Positions 25,784-34,066 of a stretch of 64,000 nucleotides of DNA are shown one piece after another. Where the stretch lies: NCBI GenBank assembly GCA_030848545.1, contig JAVDCA010000031.1, forward strand, positions 1-64,000, written 5' to 3'. A program made the translations under genes and the position numbers. Each line of letters starts with the position of its first letter. The stretch's first letter is position 1. A model generated the notes under the pieces. That model saw nothing but the letters and a program-made list of their open reading frames with translations, had not been told where the DNA came from and did not search any database. Source of the stretch: Astrobacterium formosum (lineage in GTDB: Bacteria; Pseudomonadota; Alphaproteobacteria; Rhizobiales; Xanthobacteraceae).

Positions 25784-26123
25784 GAGCCGGCGCTCCGCGT
25801 GTCGCACGCGCGGACATGCCTGGACTTAGGGCCCGACGCGGTCCAACCGCCGGCGTGAATTCGGGGCGTACTGTCGACAGCACGACTCAACCCTCCCACG
25901 CGATCCGGTTCCAACAATCCGGCACCCGGCGACGAACCTTATCGGACGAATGTCCGACGCGCCATCGATCACTCTGTGAGACGAATTCGAGAACGCACGA
26001 TCAGAGGCCCGACCCGGCAAGGTCCCGGAAAGTATGCCTTGGTCGAAGGGGAGGAATTGTGACCATCCCGGGTCCAGGCGGGTCACCAAAGCAAATCGAG
26101 TTCGGCACAAAGGGAGCGACGCC
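25784..26123. other. Intergenic region upstream of LuxR gene and CHAP-like gene
   Basis: About 340 bases with no supported gene. It serves as divergent promoter space. TCGGAC-GAAT-GTCCGA at 25942-25957 is a 6-4-6 inverted repeat, and CTGTCGACAG near 25872 is a perfect palindrome; either could be an operator for the LuxR protein. Confidence 0.35.
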
Positions 26124-27368
26124 ATGGCGACTACGATTGCGAATGCGAGGGCCGATATCGAATCGCCTTTCCGGACGATATCCGCCCGGGTGCGCCGCCC
26201 CCAGCCGCGCATCCACGACGGGCGGAAGCGGCGGGTGGCCTCGGCGGTTTTCTCCATCGCCGCCTGCCTCGCGGCCCCAGAGGCCGAGGCAGCCAAAGAC
26301 TTCGCGCCGATCGGCGCGAACGGGGATGCCGGCTTTCACGACATCTGTCCGATGGGCCAGTATCTGGTCGGCTTGCGCGTACGGTCGGGCAGTTGGGTCG
26401 ACCAGATGTCCATCACGTGTGCGCCGGTCATGACCAACGGTTCGACGGCGGAAGCCAAGAGTTTTTATCATGGCCCGGCGCGAGGCGGAAACGGGGGCAG
26501 CCCCTCGGAAAAAGGTTGCGCGGCCGATCACATCGTCGACGGCATCGGCCTTCACATGACGGCCGGCAACAGGCAGGTGCGCGAGTTCGTCCTCTATTGC
26601 GATTCGACGACCGGCAACAGGCGGCACAGCGTCTCCGTCGGCAACACCGCCGGAACCTTCCCGTCCATCACCCAGAAATGCCCCGGCGGAGAGGCGGCCA
26701 TCGGCATACAGGGGCGCTTCGGCAAGCATGTGAATGCGGTGGGGCTGATCTGCCGTTCCAATCCGAAAGTGGTGGTCAATGCCCCGTCGGCGCCGCAGCA
26801 GCCGTCGCAGGGCACGGGAACGAGCCTGAACGAACGGATCGCCGCCTATGCGGAAGCGCAACTCAACAAGTGCGTCGACGGGGCCGGCCAGATACGCCCC
26901 GCCGCCTGTCCGCGCCCGGCCGCGGGCGCCGTCGGTGACGGCGAATGCACGCATCTGGTCCAGGCGGCCATCAAGGCGGTCGGCGCCACGCCGCCCGTGT
27001 TCTCGCCCAGGCCCTACGACTGGGGCCGCAAGATCACGCTCGCCGAGGCGCAGCGCGGCGACATCGTCCAGCTGGAGGCCGCGCGCTTCACCAAGCCGGG
27101 CAGCACGACGGACTACTGGGGAACGGACACCGGCCCCAACGGCAAGCACACGGCGATCATCGCGGCGAGGAGCGGCAGCACGATCACGCTGCTCGAGCAG
27201 AACGCCAACAATCTCCGCGCCGTCAAGAAGAACACCTACGACTTCTCCTGGCCGCATACCGGCCAGGTGATCGTGTATCGGGCGGAGACGGGCGGCAGGT
27301 CGCTCAGCCGGCGATGGCAGGATCCTCGATGGCGCTCGCGCTACGGACAAGGCTCATCGGGCCGGTGA
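26124..27368 (+). CDS. Exported CHAP-like cysteine peptidase/amidase with N-terminal Cys-rich module
   Basis: A 414-residue exported protein. A basic stretch then S-A-V-F-S-I-A-A-C-L-A-A-P-E-A-E-A at residues 40-56 looks like a signal peptide with a long n-region. Residues 75-210 are a Cys-containing beta-rich module, possibly lectin-like: C-P-M-G-Q-Y-L-V-G-L-R-V-R-S-G-S-W-V-D, G-G-N-G-G-S-P, and a second C-P-G-G-E-A-A-I-G-I-Q-G-R-F-G. The module recurs in the gene at 28396. The C-terminus resembles CHAP/NlpC-type domains: D-G-E-C-T-H-L-V-Q with C275, G-K-H-T-A-I-I with H342, E-Q-N near 358-360. Peptidoglycan cleavage is inferred. ATG 26124 follows AAGGGAGCG. First of a run of exported proteins. 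Confidence 0.7.
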   Translation: MATTIANARADIESPFRTISARVRRPQPRIHDGRKRRVASAVFSIAACLAAPEAEAAKDFAPIGANGDAGFHDICPMGQYLVGLRVRSGSWVDQMSITCAPVMTNGSTAEAKSFYHGPARGGNGGSPSEKGCAADHIVDGIGLHMTAGNRQVREFVLYCDSTTGNRRHSVSVGNTAGTFPSITQKCPGGEAAIGIQGRFGKHVNAVGLICRSNPKVVVNAPSAPQQPSQGTGTSLNERIAAYAEAQLNKCVDGAGQIRPAACPRPAAGAVGDGECTHLVQAAIKAVGATPPVFSPRPYDWGRKITLAEAQRGDIVQLEAARFTKPGSTTDYWGTDTGPNGKHTAIIAARSGSTITLLEQNANNLRAVKKNTYDFSWPHTGQVIVYRAETGGRSLSRRWQDPRWRSRYGQGSSGR

Positions 27369-27416
27369 GCACGACGGGGCAGACGGATGCAAGGCGTTCC
27401 GGCAGGGAGGATGAAC

Positions 27417-27845
27417 ATGATGATGCGGATCGTTTGCGCAACCGCCGTAGCGATGCTCGCCTGCGCGGCGGCATCGACGGCACCGGCACAGGATGCACGT
27501 CCGTGGCCGCAATGCTCATCTGCACCGCGATGCGCACATGGGAGCGCGGCGACCTGCATGGCGCAAGGCACCTGCGTCATTCCCACCAGGCGCCCGCATC
27601 GCGGCTGCCTGCGATATTCATGTGTCAAGGAGCCCTGGAAGGCGCGGGAGGAAGAGCTCGCGCGCAAAGAGGCGGGCAAGAATACGGGGTCGTCTGCGCC
27701 CGGCATGGGATCGCGCCCGCCGACGGGGGGAGCCGGCACAGTTGCGCCGAAGCCGATCAAGCGCCTCGGCAAGCGCTCGACTGGCCCCGCTCCCGACATC
27801 GACTACGGCGGCGCGCCCTCTCGGCCGGGCACACTGATCAAATGA
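27417..27845 (+). CDS. Small Cys-rich exported protein, unknown function
   Basis: A 142-residue protein not recognised as a family. The N-terminus M-M-M-R-I-V-C-A-T-A-V-A-M-L-A-C-A-A-A-S-T-A-P-A-Q-D is a signal peptide with cleavage near A-P-A. The mature protein has six cysteines in its first half (W-P-Q-C, P-R-C, T-C, T-C, G-C, Y-S-C), suggesting disulfides, and a Pro/Gly-rich tail. Several ATGs from 27411 are in frame; 27417 has the best spacing from AGGGAGG. It lies 48 bases after the CHAP-like gene, probably in the same transcript. Confidence 0.6.
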   Translation: MMMRIVCATAVAMLACAAASTAPAQDARPWPQCSSAPRCAHGSAATCMAQGTCVIPTRRPHRGCLRYSCVKEPWKAREEELARKEAGKNTGSSAPGMGSRPPTGGAGTVAPKPIKRLGKRSTGPAPDIDYGGAPSRPGTLIK

Positions 27846-27876
27846 CGCCGCACAAGCCCGGCAGCGGGAGCCGACC

Positions 27877-28218
27877 ATGACTCAAGCGACCGGAAGCCAC
27901 ACGCGGCAGCGGCGAGGAAGGAGTGGGTGTTTGTCTCTCGTCTTGCTGCTTCTTGCGATGCCGGCGGCAACCTCGGCTCAAACGTCCCATCTCTTGCCGC
28001 CCGCGACGGCTCGCGCTCGAACCTCCAACCATCTCGTCGAGAAGCTCACGGACAAGAGAACGAAGCTCTACTGCCGAGTTGCGGCGAACTATCGTTGCCC
28101 TGCTCCCGCAATGGCCGTGAGCGGGTCCGGCTGCCGTTGTTTCGATCACGAGGCCGGACGGCGCCGTCTGTCCGGACGGATTGTCCGGGAGACGGTCTGG
28201 ATGCGCGACCACCGCTGA
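27877..28218 (+). CDS. Small exported protein, unknown function
   Basis: A 113-residue protein with a basic N-terminus (T-R-Q-R-R-G-R-S-G), then C-L-S-L-V-L-L-L-L-A-M-P-A-A-T-S-A-Q-T, a good signal peptide. The mature part is basic with three cysteines (Y-C-R, Y-R-C-P, G-C-R-C). GGGAG precedes ATG 27877. It lies between recognised exported neighbours on the same strand, which supports it. Overlapping longer frames in this stretch have no such signal and were not chosen. Function unknown. Confidence 0.5.
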   Translation: MTQATGSHTRQRRGRSGCLSLVLLLLAMPAATSAQTSHLLPPATARARTSNHLVEKLTDKRTKLYCRVAANYRCPAPAMAVSGSGCRCFDHEAGRRRLSGRIVRETVWMRDHR

Positions 28219-28395
28219 CGAGTCGTCAAAAAACGGGAGCACCAAGGTTCACACCTGCTCAGGCGCCGCCGTCGGCAAGCCGATGCTTTCGGGAGGCGAA
28301 ATCTACGGGACGTTCAGAAGATACCGAGAGAAGGGTGCGAACCGACGCAATGGGTCGGTACAGCGGCCGCGGTAATCAACAAGAAGGGAATGCCC

Positions 28396-29157
28396 ATGGC
28401 TGGAACGAACTCGATCATGACGGCGCCGGAAATCGTAACCGCCGCGCTTTCCTCGCTTCGATTCAACAGGTCAAACGTAAATGGAACGGCCTCGCATTCG
28501 CTTCTTCCTGGCGCTTTCGCGATTCTCTTTTCGTCGGTGCTGATGGCGTCTCCGGCGCGGTCGACCGTCCTGCCGCCCGCGGGCGGACCGGGCGGCGGCA
28601 ATTTCGTTCTCGAATGTCGAGGCCAATTTCTCGTCGGCGTTTCGGTCAGAACCGGCGGTTGGGTCGACGCGATCGCGCCACTGTGCGCTTCCTTTCTGCC
28701 GGCCGAGGACAAATTCGGGAAATGGAAACGCGGAACCCGCAAAGGCGGGTTCGGCGGTTCGCCTCTCTTGAAAGACGCGGCCTGCCCGACCGATCGGTAC
28801 ATCTCCGGCGTCACGATCGGGCTACGGCCCGACAGCAAATATCTCGACTATGTCCTTCTGTTTTGCAGCCCTGTCAAAAACCGCTCCGCGGTGACGAAAG
28901 TCTGCGCGGCTTCCGGTCGATGCGGAGACATCCCGTCACACGATCAATCATGCCCAGCCGGCGAAGCCGCAACCGGCATTCACGGCAGCTACGGCGCCTA
29001 CGTGGACTCGCTCGGTCTGATCTGCGGGCCGAAGCCGGATGCCGCGAAGATGTCGAGAAAAGAAATCTACGAGAAAGTCGACGAAGCAAGGCAGAGAAGA
29101 ATCGAGACCGGCAAACATAAGCGCATAGAGCGGATCATTCAGGAGCGCAGACAATAG
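28396..29157 (+). CDS. Exported protein with the same Cys-rich module as the CHAP-like gene
   Basis: A 253-residue protein. A hydrophobic segment (L-P-G-A-F-A-I-L-F-S-S-V-L-M-A-S-P-A-R-S) near residue 45 looks like a late signal peptide. The body repeats the module of the gene at 26124: C-R-G-Q-F-L-V-G-V-S-V-R-T-G-G-W-V-D, G-G-F-G-G-S-P, then C-P-A-G-E-A-A-T-G-I-H-G-S-Y-G-A-Y-V-D-S-L-G-L-I-C. It lacks the peptidase domain and ends in a charged helical tail. ATG 28396 is six bases from AAGGGA; ATG 28390 is also possible. The paralogy suggests a binding module shared by a peptidase and a stand-alone protein. Confidence 0.65.
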   Translation: MAGTNSIMTAPEIVTAALSSLRFNRSNVNGTASHSLLPGAFAILFSSVLMASPARSTVLPPAGGPGGGNFVLECRGQFLVGVSVRTGGWVDAIAPLCASFLPAEDKFGKWKRGTRKGGFGGSPLLKDAACPTDRYISGVTIGLRPDSKYLDYVLLFCSPVKNRSAVTKVCAASGRCGDIPSHDQSCPAGEAATGIHGSYGAYVDSLGLICGPKPDAAKMSRKEIYEKVDEARQRRIETGKHKRIERIIQERRQ

Positions 29158-29219
29158 GCGACAAAGGCGTCAAGGCCACGACTCCAAACAGATCCCGCGA
29201 TCATCCCGGAGGACACCGC

Positions 29220-29780
29220 ATGTTTTCGCGTTTTTCTTTAATCACGACCGCAGCGGCGCTTGCGATCTGGTTCGGACCCTCATCGTCCGCCGCGATCGCA
29301 GCGTGTCAGACTTGGCAACTGCCGGCGGAATTCAACGCCGTCGAAGACAGCGGAGCCTTTGTGGTCTTCAGCCTGAAGAAGGGAAAGGACTCAGGCTACG
29401 ACGGCTTGGTCCGCTACACCGACTGGAAGACGTACCGGGAGGTCAAGGGACGAGCAACGGCCATTCTGACGGGGGCGAAACTCGACATCACGGCGGCGTG
29501 GACGACGACACCGACCGGCGGCGGTCATTACACCTACTACAAGGGGACGATATCGAACGGGTCCATCGGCGGCTTGCGGACGGACCCGACGCTTCGCAAG
29601 GGCGACAAGAACCGGGACGTATTCTGGAAAAGCAAGCAGAAGGCGACCTGTGCGGCGACTACGAAATCCGTCGTCGACCGAACCCGGGACAGGGTGCTGG
29701 CGGAACGGAATAAACGCGTGCGGGAAGCCTTGCGGCCTTCCGAGGCCTGGCGGCCCGGCCGGCGTCCCGCCACGCAATAG
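29220..29780 (+). CDS. Exported protein of unknown function
   Basis: A 186-residue protein with an N-terminal signal peptide (L-I-T-T-A-A-A-L-A-I-W-F-G-P-S-S-S-A-A-I-A-A-C). The mature region is Tyr/Thr-rich (T-P-T-G-G-G-H-Y-T-Y-Y-K-G-T-I-S-N-G-S-I-G-G-L-R) and ends in a basic helix. GGAGGACACCGC precedes ATG 29220, a strong site. I do not recognise the family. It belongs to the same-strand series of exported proteins from 26124 to 30484. Confidence 0.6.
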   Translation: MFSRFSLITTAAALAIWFGPSSSAAIAACQTWQLPAEFNAVEDSGAFVVFSLKKGKDSGYDGLVRYTDWKTYREVKGRATAILTGAKLDITAAWTTTPTGGGHYTYYKGTISNGSIGGLRTDPTLRKGDKNRDVFWKSKQKATCAATTKSVVDRTRDRVLAERNKRVREALRPSEAWRPGRRPATQ

Positions 29781-29896
29781 AGCGGTCGGTTGCGTACCGG
29801 GCGTCGTCCGGCAGTGATTTCGTGGCGAGATCAGAACCGATCCTGGCGTCGTGATGGTCCCGCCGGCCGAACCACCATCGCTAGCACGAGGACAAA

Positions 29897-30484
29897 ATGA
29901 CACGCTTCGTCTCAGGCAACCCGATCTTCGCGGCCATTCTTTCGCTTGGCATCACAGGTGGCGCGGGCCTCGTCGATATCACCGCAGCGCAGGCGCAGCA
30001 GTTCAAGATCAGTCCGGCCATGAAAGCCTATATTTGGCAGCAGACCAACGCTTATCGCAAGAGTAAGGGCCTGCCGCCACTGCGCATCCTGCTCCTGGGT
30101 GCCGCGCAACCCTACGCCGCGTTCCTCGCGCGCAACAACGCCACCGGCCATACGGCGGACGGTAGGACGCCGGCGCAACGGCTTGTCGCTGCAGGCGAAT
30201 ATCGAAACAATTGCGGGGTGTGGGAGAACGTCGCCGACTACTGGTCGTCGCCCAACATCGCGCCGTCACGCACGGCGGCGGATTTCGCCATGGATTTCTG
30301 GAAGCGCTCGCAAGGGCACCGGGAAAATCTCGAACGCGCGAACGCCAAGGTCCTGATCGTCGGCGAAGCCGGCTGGACGCACGGCGGAAAACATTACTAC
30401 AAGTTCGTCCAGATGTTCGTGGACGACTGCAAGCCCTACGATCCGCACCGCCCCATCAAATCTCTGGGGAAACGGCCCCGGTGA
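29897..30484 (+). CDS. Exported CAP-domain (SCP/PR-1-like) protein
   Basis: A 195-residue protein with a signal peptide ending near A-A-Q-A-Q. The CAP fold is shown by N-A-Y-R-K-S-K-G-L-P-P-L, G-H-T-A-D-G-R-T-P-A-Q-R-L, G-V-W-E-N-V-A and the segment W-K-R-S-Q-G-H-R-E-N-L, with the His/Glu pairs that line the CAP cavity, then Y-K-F-V-Q-M-F. Bacterial CAP proteins are secreted, with poorly defined ligand-binding roles. It ends the exported-protein series; the 30485-30733 gap that follows holds nothing I can support. Confidence 0.82.
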   Translation: MTRFVSGNPIFAAILSLGITGGAGLVDITAAQAQQFKISPAMKAYIWQQTNAYRKSKGLPPLRILLLGAAQPYAAFLARNNATGHTADGRTPAQRLVAAGEYRNNCGVWENVADYWSSPNIAPSRTAADFAMDFWKRSQGHRENLERANAKVLIVGEAGWTHGGKHYYKFVQMFVDDCKPYDPHRPIKSLGKRPR

Positions 30485-30733
30485 TCACGGGGAGAAAGCC
30501 GGCCCAGGCGGAACTTCGTGTATTCTTCCGATCGCGTCGGCAGCGCGACCGGTGTGATTGGCGACAATGATGTCACTGGCGGAAGACGCCCGACACGCAG
30601 CAGCGATCGGACCGCTTCTGGGACCGCGCACAAGCACATCGAACGGTCGTTCGATGCGGACATCATGACCACACGAAAACAGCCGTGCGAACCGCAGCGT
30701 CCGACCGTTTCGGCGATCCGCGCCCCGTCCGCC

Positions 30734-31108
30734 TCACCGCAACTTCGACGCCAGCGCCTCATTGACCGCGGCCTTGATCTCGGCGAGCGAGAACGGCTTG
30801 GCGATGACGTCGTGGATCAAGGCATCGAGCCCGGAGGCGCGTTCGCGCTGGTCGGCGTAGCCGGTCATCAGCAGGATGATGAGGTCGGGACGGTCACGGG
30901 CGGCGGCGAGCGCCAGCGCGATGCCGTCCATCACCGGCATGCGAATGTCGGTCAACAGGAGATCGAAGCCGTCGCGGTCGGCGGTGAGCACGTCCAGCGC
31001 TTCGGCGCCGTCGGCGGTCGCGACCACCACATGGCCGTCCTGGGCGAGTGCGCGCGCCACGAAGGCGCGTAGCGCCTCCTCGTCCTCGGCCAGAAGAATG
31101 CGTGCCAT
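30734..31108 (-). CDS. cpdR: Single-domain response regulator CpdR
   Basis: A 124-residue receiver protein. A-E-D-E at 7-10, phospho-acceptor D54 in L-T-D-I-R-M-P-V-M-D-G, and L-L-M-T-G-Y-A-D-Q-R-E-R-A near 80-92 match CpdR closely. In Caulobacter, unphosphorylated CpdR takes ClpXP to the cell pole for cell-cycle proteolysis, including degradation of CtrA. It follows the DUF3426 gene by nine bases, in one transcript, and shares its divergent promoter region with ftsE, where a CtrA-like box lies. No output domain is present, as expected. Confidence 0.93.
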   Translation of the reverse strand: MARILLAEDEEALRAFVARALAQDGHVVVATADGAEALDVLTADRDGFDLLLTDIRMPVMDGIALALAAARDRPDLIILLMTGYADQRERASGLDALIHDVIAKPFSLAEIKAAVNEALASKLR

Positions 31109-31117
31109 CGATCGCCT

Positions 31118-32071
31118 CTACTTCAGGCCGCCCATGGCGTCGCGGCGATTGAAGAAACGCACCAGCACGTCCTTGCCGTCGCCCGGCGGCGAGGCGAGGC
31201 GGCTGCGGAACGGCTGCAGGTCGCCGGGCCCGAGGATCGGCCGCGTCGGCAGCGAGGTCCAGCTGTAGATCTCGGCGCCGGCCGCATTGCGCAGGGCGAG
31301 CCGCAGGCGCGGCACTTCCAGGAGCAAGCGCGAGACGTTGACCACCCGGCCTTCGACCACCAGCACGGTGATACCATCCTGGGTATCCTTGCTGACGCGG
31401 ACGTCCTCGATCGCGAGGCCGCGCAGGTTCACCGGCAGGCCCAGATGGCCGTAGAGCGACGCCATCTGCGGCATCACCCGCACCACGTCGCCGCGCCAGA
31501 TGACAAGGCCGATCAGGATGGCGGCGAGGATCGACGCGATGGTGGCGAGGCTCGGCGCCTTGAGCTTGAACTTGCGGCGCGGCTTGTCGCCCGGCCTGAG
31601 GAAGACTTGCTCGTCGGCGGGCGATTTCCACGGGTCGTCGCCGTCGACCGGCCAAGCGTCGACCGGCCAGGCGTCGACCGGCGCCAGAGGCGGAGAGCCC
31701 GTCACCGCGATCGGGCCTTCGATATCGGCCAGCATGGCGCCGGCATCGAAGGCCGGCTCGGCCGCACCCATTCCCGCACCCATGGCCGCGCTCATGTCCG
31801 CACCGGCGGGCGTTTCCTCCGGTTCGTCGGACAATCCCCAGGCCGCCATGTCGTCGAGGTCGGCCGAGGCGGCCGCAGGCGCCGGTTTGGGCGCGGCGGG
31901 CGCACTCGCCTGCGCCGTCACGGGTTCGGCGACCGGTTCCGGCTCCGGTTGGACCGGCGGTACGAACCAGATCGACTTGCAATGCACGCAACGCACCGAG
32001 CGGCCGGCTTCGCCGATGGCGGCGGCCGTGACCTCGTAGGAGGTGGTGCAATTGGGGCAGACTATCTTCAT
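31118..32071 (-). CDS. MJ0042-type zinc-ribbon, DUF3426 membrane protein
   Basis: A 317-residue protein. Residues 1-36 are a zinc ribbon with paired cysteines (I-V-C-P-N-C and V-R-C-V-H-C) and S-Y-E-V between. A Pro/Ala-rich linker follows, then K-F-K-L-K-A-P-S-L-A-T-I-A-S-I-L-A-A-I-L-I-G-L-V-I-W as the single TM helix, then a DUF3426-like domain (L-A-I-E-D-V-R, V-V-E-G-R-V-V-N-V-S). This layout is typical of the gene beside cpdR and ftsE in alphaproteobacteria. ATG 32071 is where the zinc ribbon begins. Function is unknown. Confidence 0.87.
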   Translation of the reverse strand: MKIVCPNCTTSYEVTAAAIGEAGRSVRCVHCKSIWFVPPVQPEPEPVAEPVTAQASAPAAPKPAPAAASADLDDMAAWGLSDEPEETPAGADMSAAMGAGMGAAEPAFDAGAMLADIEGPIAVTGSPPLAPVDAWPVDAWPVDGDDPWKSPADEQVFLRPGDKPRRKFKLKAPSLATIASILAAILIGLVIWRGDVVRVMPQMASLYGHLGLPVNLRGLAIEDVRVSKDTQDGITVLVVEGRVVNVSRLLLEVPRLRLALRNAAGAEIYSWTSLPTRPILGPGDLQPFRSRLASPPGDGKDVLVRFFNRRDAMGGLK

Positions 32072-32168
32072 CGGTTTGCCGGCAAAACCCCCATGATGGG
32101 CCAAGACCTTAGCAGCCGATCCGTTAACGGACCGGAAACCATGCGGGGACATTTCGCAACTTGTGCGG

Positions 32169-32183
32169 TTAACCGATGGTTAA
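32169..32183. promoter_or_regulatory. CtrA-type box (TTAA-N7-TTAA) between DUF3426-cpdR and ftsEX
   Basis: TTAACCGATGGTTAA matches the full CtrA consensus TTAA-N7-TTAA, and the minus strand reads TTAACCAT, the half-site. It lies about 98 bases before each start, in the divergent promoter region. Cell-cycle control of ftsEX and cpdR by CtrA is inferred from the known regulon logic. Confidence 0.65.
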
Positions 32184-32271
32184 TCTTGCCCGCCCGTGAT
32201 GCCATCGGCCAATCGTTGTAAGAGATTCGCCGTCCCGGACGGGACGCAGCCTGTGGCGCGGAGAGGCATTC

Positions 32272-32931
32272 GTGGTTCGTTTCGAAAACGTGGGACTGCG
32301 CTACGGGCTCGGGCCCGAGGTCCTGCGCGACCTCACCTTCCATATCGAGCCGCATTCGTTCCAGTTCCTCACCGGCCCGTCCGGCGCCGGCAAATCGTCG
32401 CTGTTGCGGCTCTTGTTCCTGGCGCTCAAGCCGACCCGCGGCCTCATCACCCTGTTCGGCCAGGACGTCGCGACGCTGCCCCGCGACAAGCTCGCGGTAT
32501 TGCGGCGGCGCATCGGCGTCGTGTTCCAGGACTTCCGCCTGCTCGACCACCTGACCACCTTCGACAACGTCGCCCTGCCGCTGCGCATCCTGGGCCGCGA
32601 GGAGGCCACCTATCGCGACGAGGTGGCCGAGCTGCTCGACTGGGTCGGCCTGGGCGAGCGCCTGTGGTCGCTGCCGCCGGTGCTTTCCGGCGGCGAGAAG
32701 CAGCGCGCCGCGATCGCGCGCGCGGTGATTGCGCGGCCGCAGCTCCTGCTCGCCGACGAGCCGACCGGAAACGTCGACCCCTCCCTGGCGCAACGGCTGC
32801 TGCGGCTGTTCGTCGAACTCAACAAGTCCGGAACCTCGATCGTCATCGCCACCCACGACATCGCCCTGATGGACCAGTACGACGCCCGCCGGCTGGTGCT
32901 GCACGACGGCCGGCTGCACATCTATGAATGA
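32272..32931 (+). CDS. ftsE: Cell-division ABC transporter ATP-binding protein FtsE
   Basis: A 219-residue ATPase. The Walker A is G-P-S-G-A-G-K-S-S near residue 38, the Q-loop V-F-Q-D-F-R-L-L, the signature L-S-G-G-E-K-Q-R, and Walker B L-L-A-D-E-P-T-G-N-V-D. It partners with FtsX, encoded nine bases downstream, to control septal peptidoglycan hydrolysis at the division site. GTG 32272 is the start with GGAGAGGC ahead. It is divergent from DUF3426-cpdR with a CtrA-like box between. Confidence 0.95.
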   Translation: MVRFENVGLRYGLGPEVLRDLTFHIEPHSFQFLTGPSGAGKSSLLRLLFLALKPTRGLITLFGQDVATLPRDKLAVLRRRIGVVFQDFRLLDHLTTFDNVALPLRILGREEATYRDEVAELLDWVGLGERLWSLPPVLSGGEKQRAAIARAVIARPQLLLADEPTGNVDPSLAQRLLRLFVELNKSGTSIVIATHDIALMDQYDARRLVLHDGRLHIYE

Positions 32932-32940
32932 GGTGCGCCC

Positions 32941-33888
32941 GTGAACCTGACTTTGCGTCGCGACAGCCACGTCGTGCCCACCAACGGTGCCGGGCGCACG
33001 AACGCGATCGTGCCCAGGCAGTCGATCGCCGGCCATGCGCTGGTCGCCGTGGTCGCCATCATGACCTTCCTGGCGGCGCTCACCACCGGCGCCGTCACCC
33101 TCGTGATGGCGTCGGCGTCGGCGTGGCAGTCGGACATCTCCCGCGAACTCACCGTCCAGGTGCGGCCCATGGACGGGCGAAACCTGGAGGCGGACGTGGC
33201 GAGCGCCGTCGCCATCGCGCGGGCGGCCGAAGGCGTCGCCGACGTGCGCCCCTACACGGCGGCCGAATCGGCGCGCCTGCTCGAACCCTGGCTCGGCTCC
33301 GGCATCTCCCTCGACGACCTGCCGGTGCCGCGCCTGATCGCGTTGCGGCTCAATTCCAACGCCCGGCCCGACATCGCCAGGCTGCGCGCCGCGCTCACCG
33401 AAAAAGTGCCGGCGGCGAGTGTCGACGACCATCACGGCTGGATCGACCGCATGCGCGCCATGGCGGGCGCCGCCATTTCGGCCGGCCTTGCGGTCGTCGC
33501 CCTGGTGCTCATGGCGACCGTCCTCTCGGTCGCCTTCGCGACCCGCGGCGCCATGGCGACCAACCGCCAGATCGTCGAAGTCCTGCACCTGATCGGCGCC
33601 AAGGACACGTTCATCGCCGGTGAGTTCCAGGGGCATTTCCTCAGGCTCGGCCTCGAAGGCGGCGGCATCGGCGGCGGCGCCGCCGTCGTCGTCTTGCTCC
33701 TCGCCGGCCTCGTCGGCGACTGGCTGATCGGCACCGCCGCCGGCGACCAGAGCGCGGCCCTGTTCGGCAGCTATTCGATCGGCTGGGGCGGATACGTGGC
33801 CGTGATCGGCCAGGTCGTCCTCGTCGCCGCCGTGACGGCGTTCACGTCGCGGCGGGTCGTGCAACGGACCCTGGCGGAGTATCAATGA
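32941..33888 (+). CDS. ftsX: Cell-division membrane protein FtsX
   Basis: A 315-residue membrane protein. TM1 is A-L-V-A-V-V-A-I-M-T-F-L-A-A-L near residue 30. A periplasmic loop follows (I-S-R-E-L-T-V-Q-V-R-P, and the P-A-A-S-V-D-D-H-H region), then three TMs in the C-terminal half, the FtsX topology. R-Q-I-V-E-V-L-H-L-I-G-A-K-D-T-F-I-A lies between. It starts at GTG 32941, nine bases after ftsE, and works with FtsE in the division complex. The final segment ends within R-T-L-A-E-Y-Q. Confidence 0.93.
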   Translation: MNLTLRRDSHVVPTNGAGRTNAIVPRQSIAGHALVAVVAIMTFLAALTTGAVTLVMASASAWQSDISRELTVQVRPMDGRNLEADVASAVAIARAAEGVADVRPYTAAESARLLEPWLGSGISLDDLPVPRLIALRLNSNARPDIARLRAALTEKVPAASVDDHHGWIDRMRAMAGAAISAGLAVVALVLMATVLSVAFATRGAMATNRQIVEVLHLIGAKDTFIAGEFQGHFLRLGLEGGGIGGGAAVVVLLLAGLVGDWLIGTAAGDQSAALFGSYSIGWGGYVAVIGQVVLVAAVTAFTSRRVVQRTLAEYQ

Positions 33889-33898
33889 GCGCGCTCCA

Positions 33899-33997
33899 TC
33901 ATTCCGGGGCGGCCGAAGGCCGAACCCGGAATCCAGCCCCCGAGCTCGGTGCGTGTGGCTGGCTTCCGGGTTCGCGCTGGCGCGCGCCCCAGAATGA
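33899..33997. repeat. Dispersed TCATTCCGGGGC...GCCCCAGAATGA repeat
   Basis: The outer arms TCATTCCGGGGC and GCCCCAGAATGA are near-perfect inverted repeats, with inner arms AACCCGGAATCCAG and CTGGCTTCCGGGTT also paired. The unit fills the gap between ftsX and the YdcF-family gene and can fold into one long branched hairpin. It belongs to the same CATTCCGG family as the palindrome at 60012. Confidence 0.6.
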
Positions 33998-34066
33998 CGG
34001 ATCCCGTCCCTCCTCATGCCGTCGTAGGACTGGATTCGCCACGCGGGCGCCGGAATTCACGCTAGA

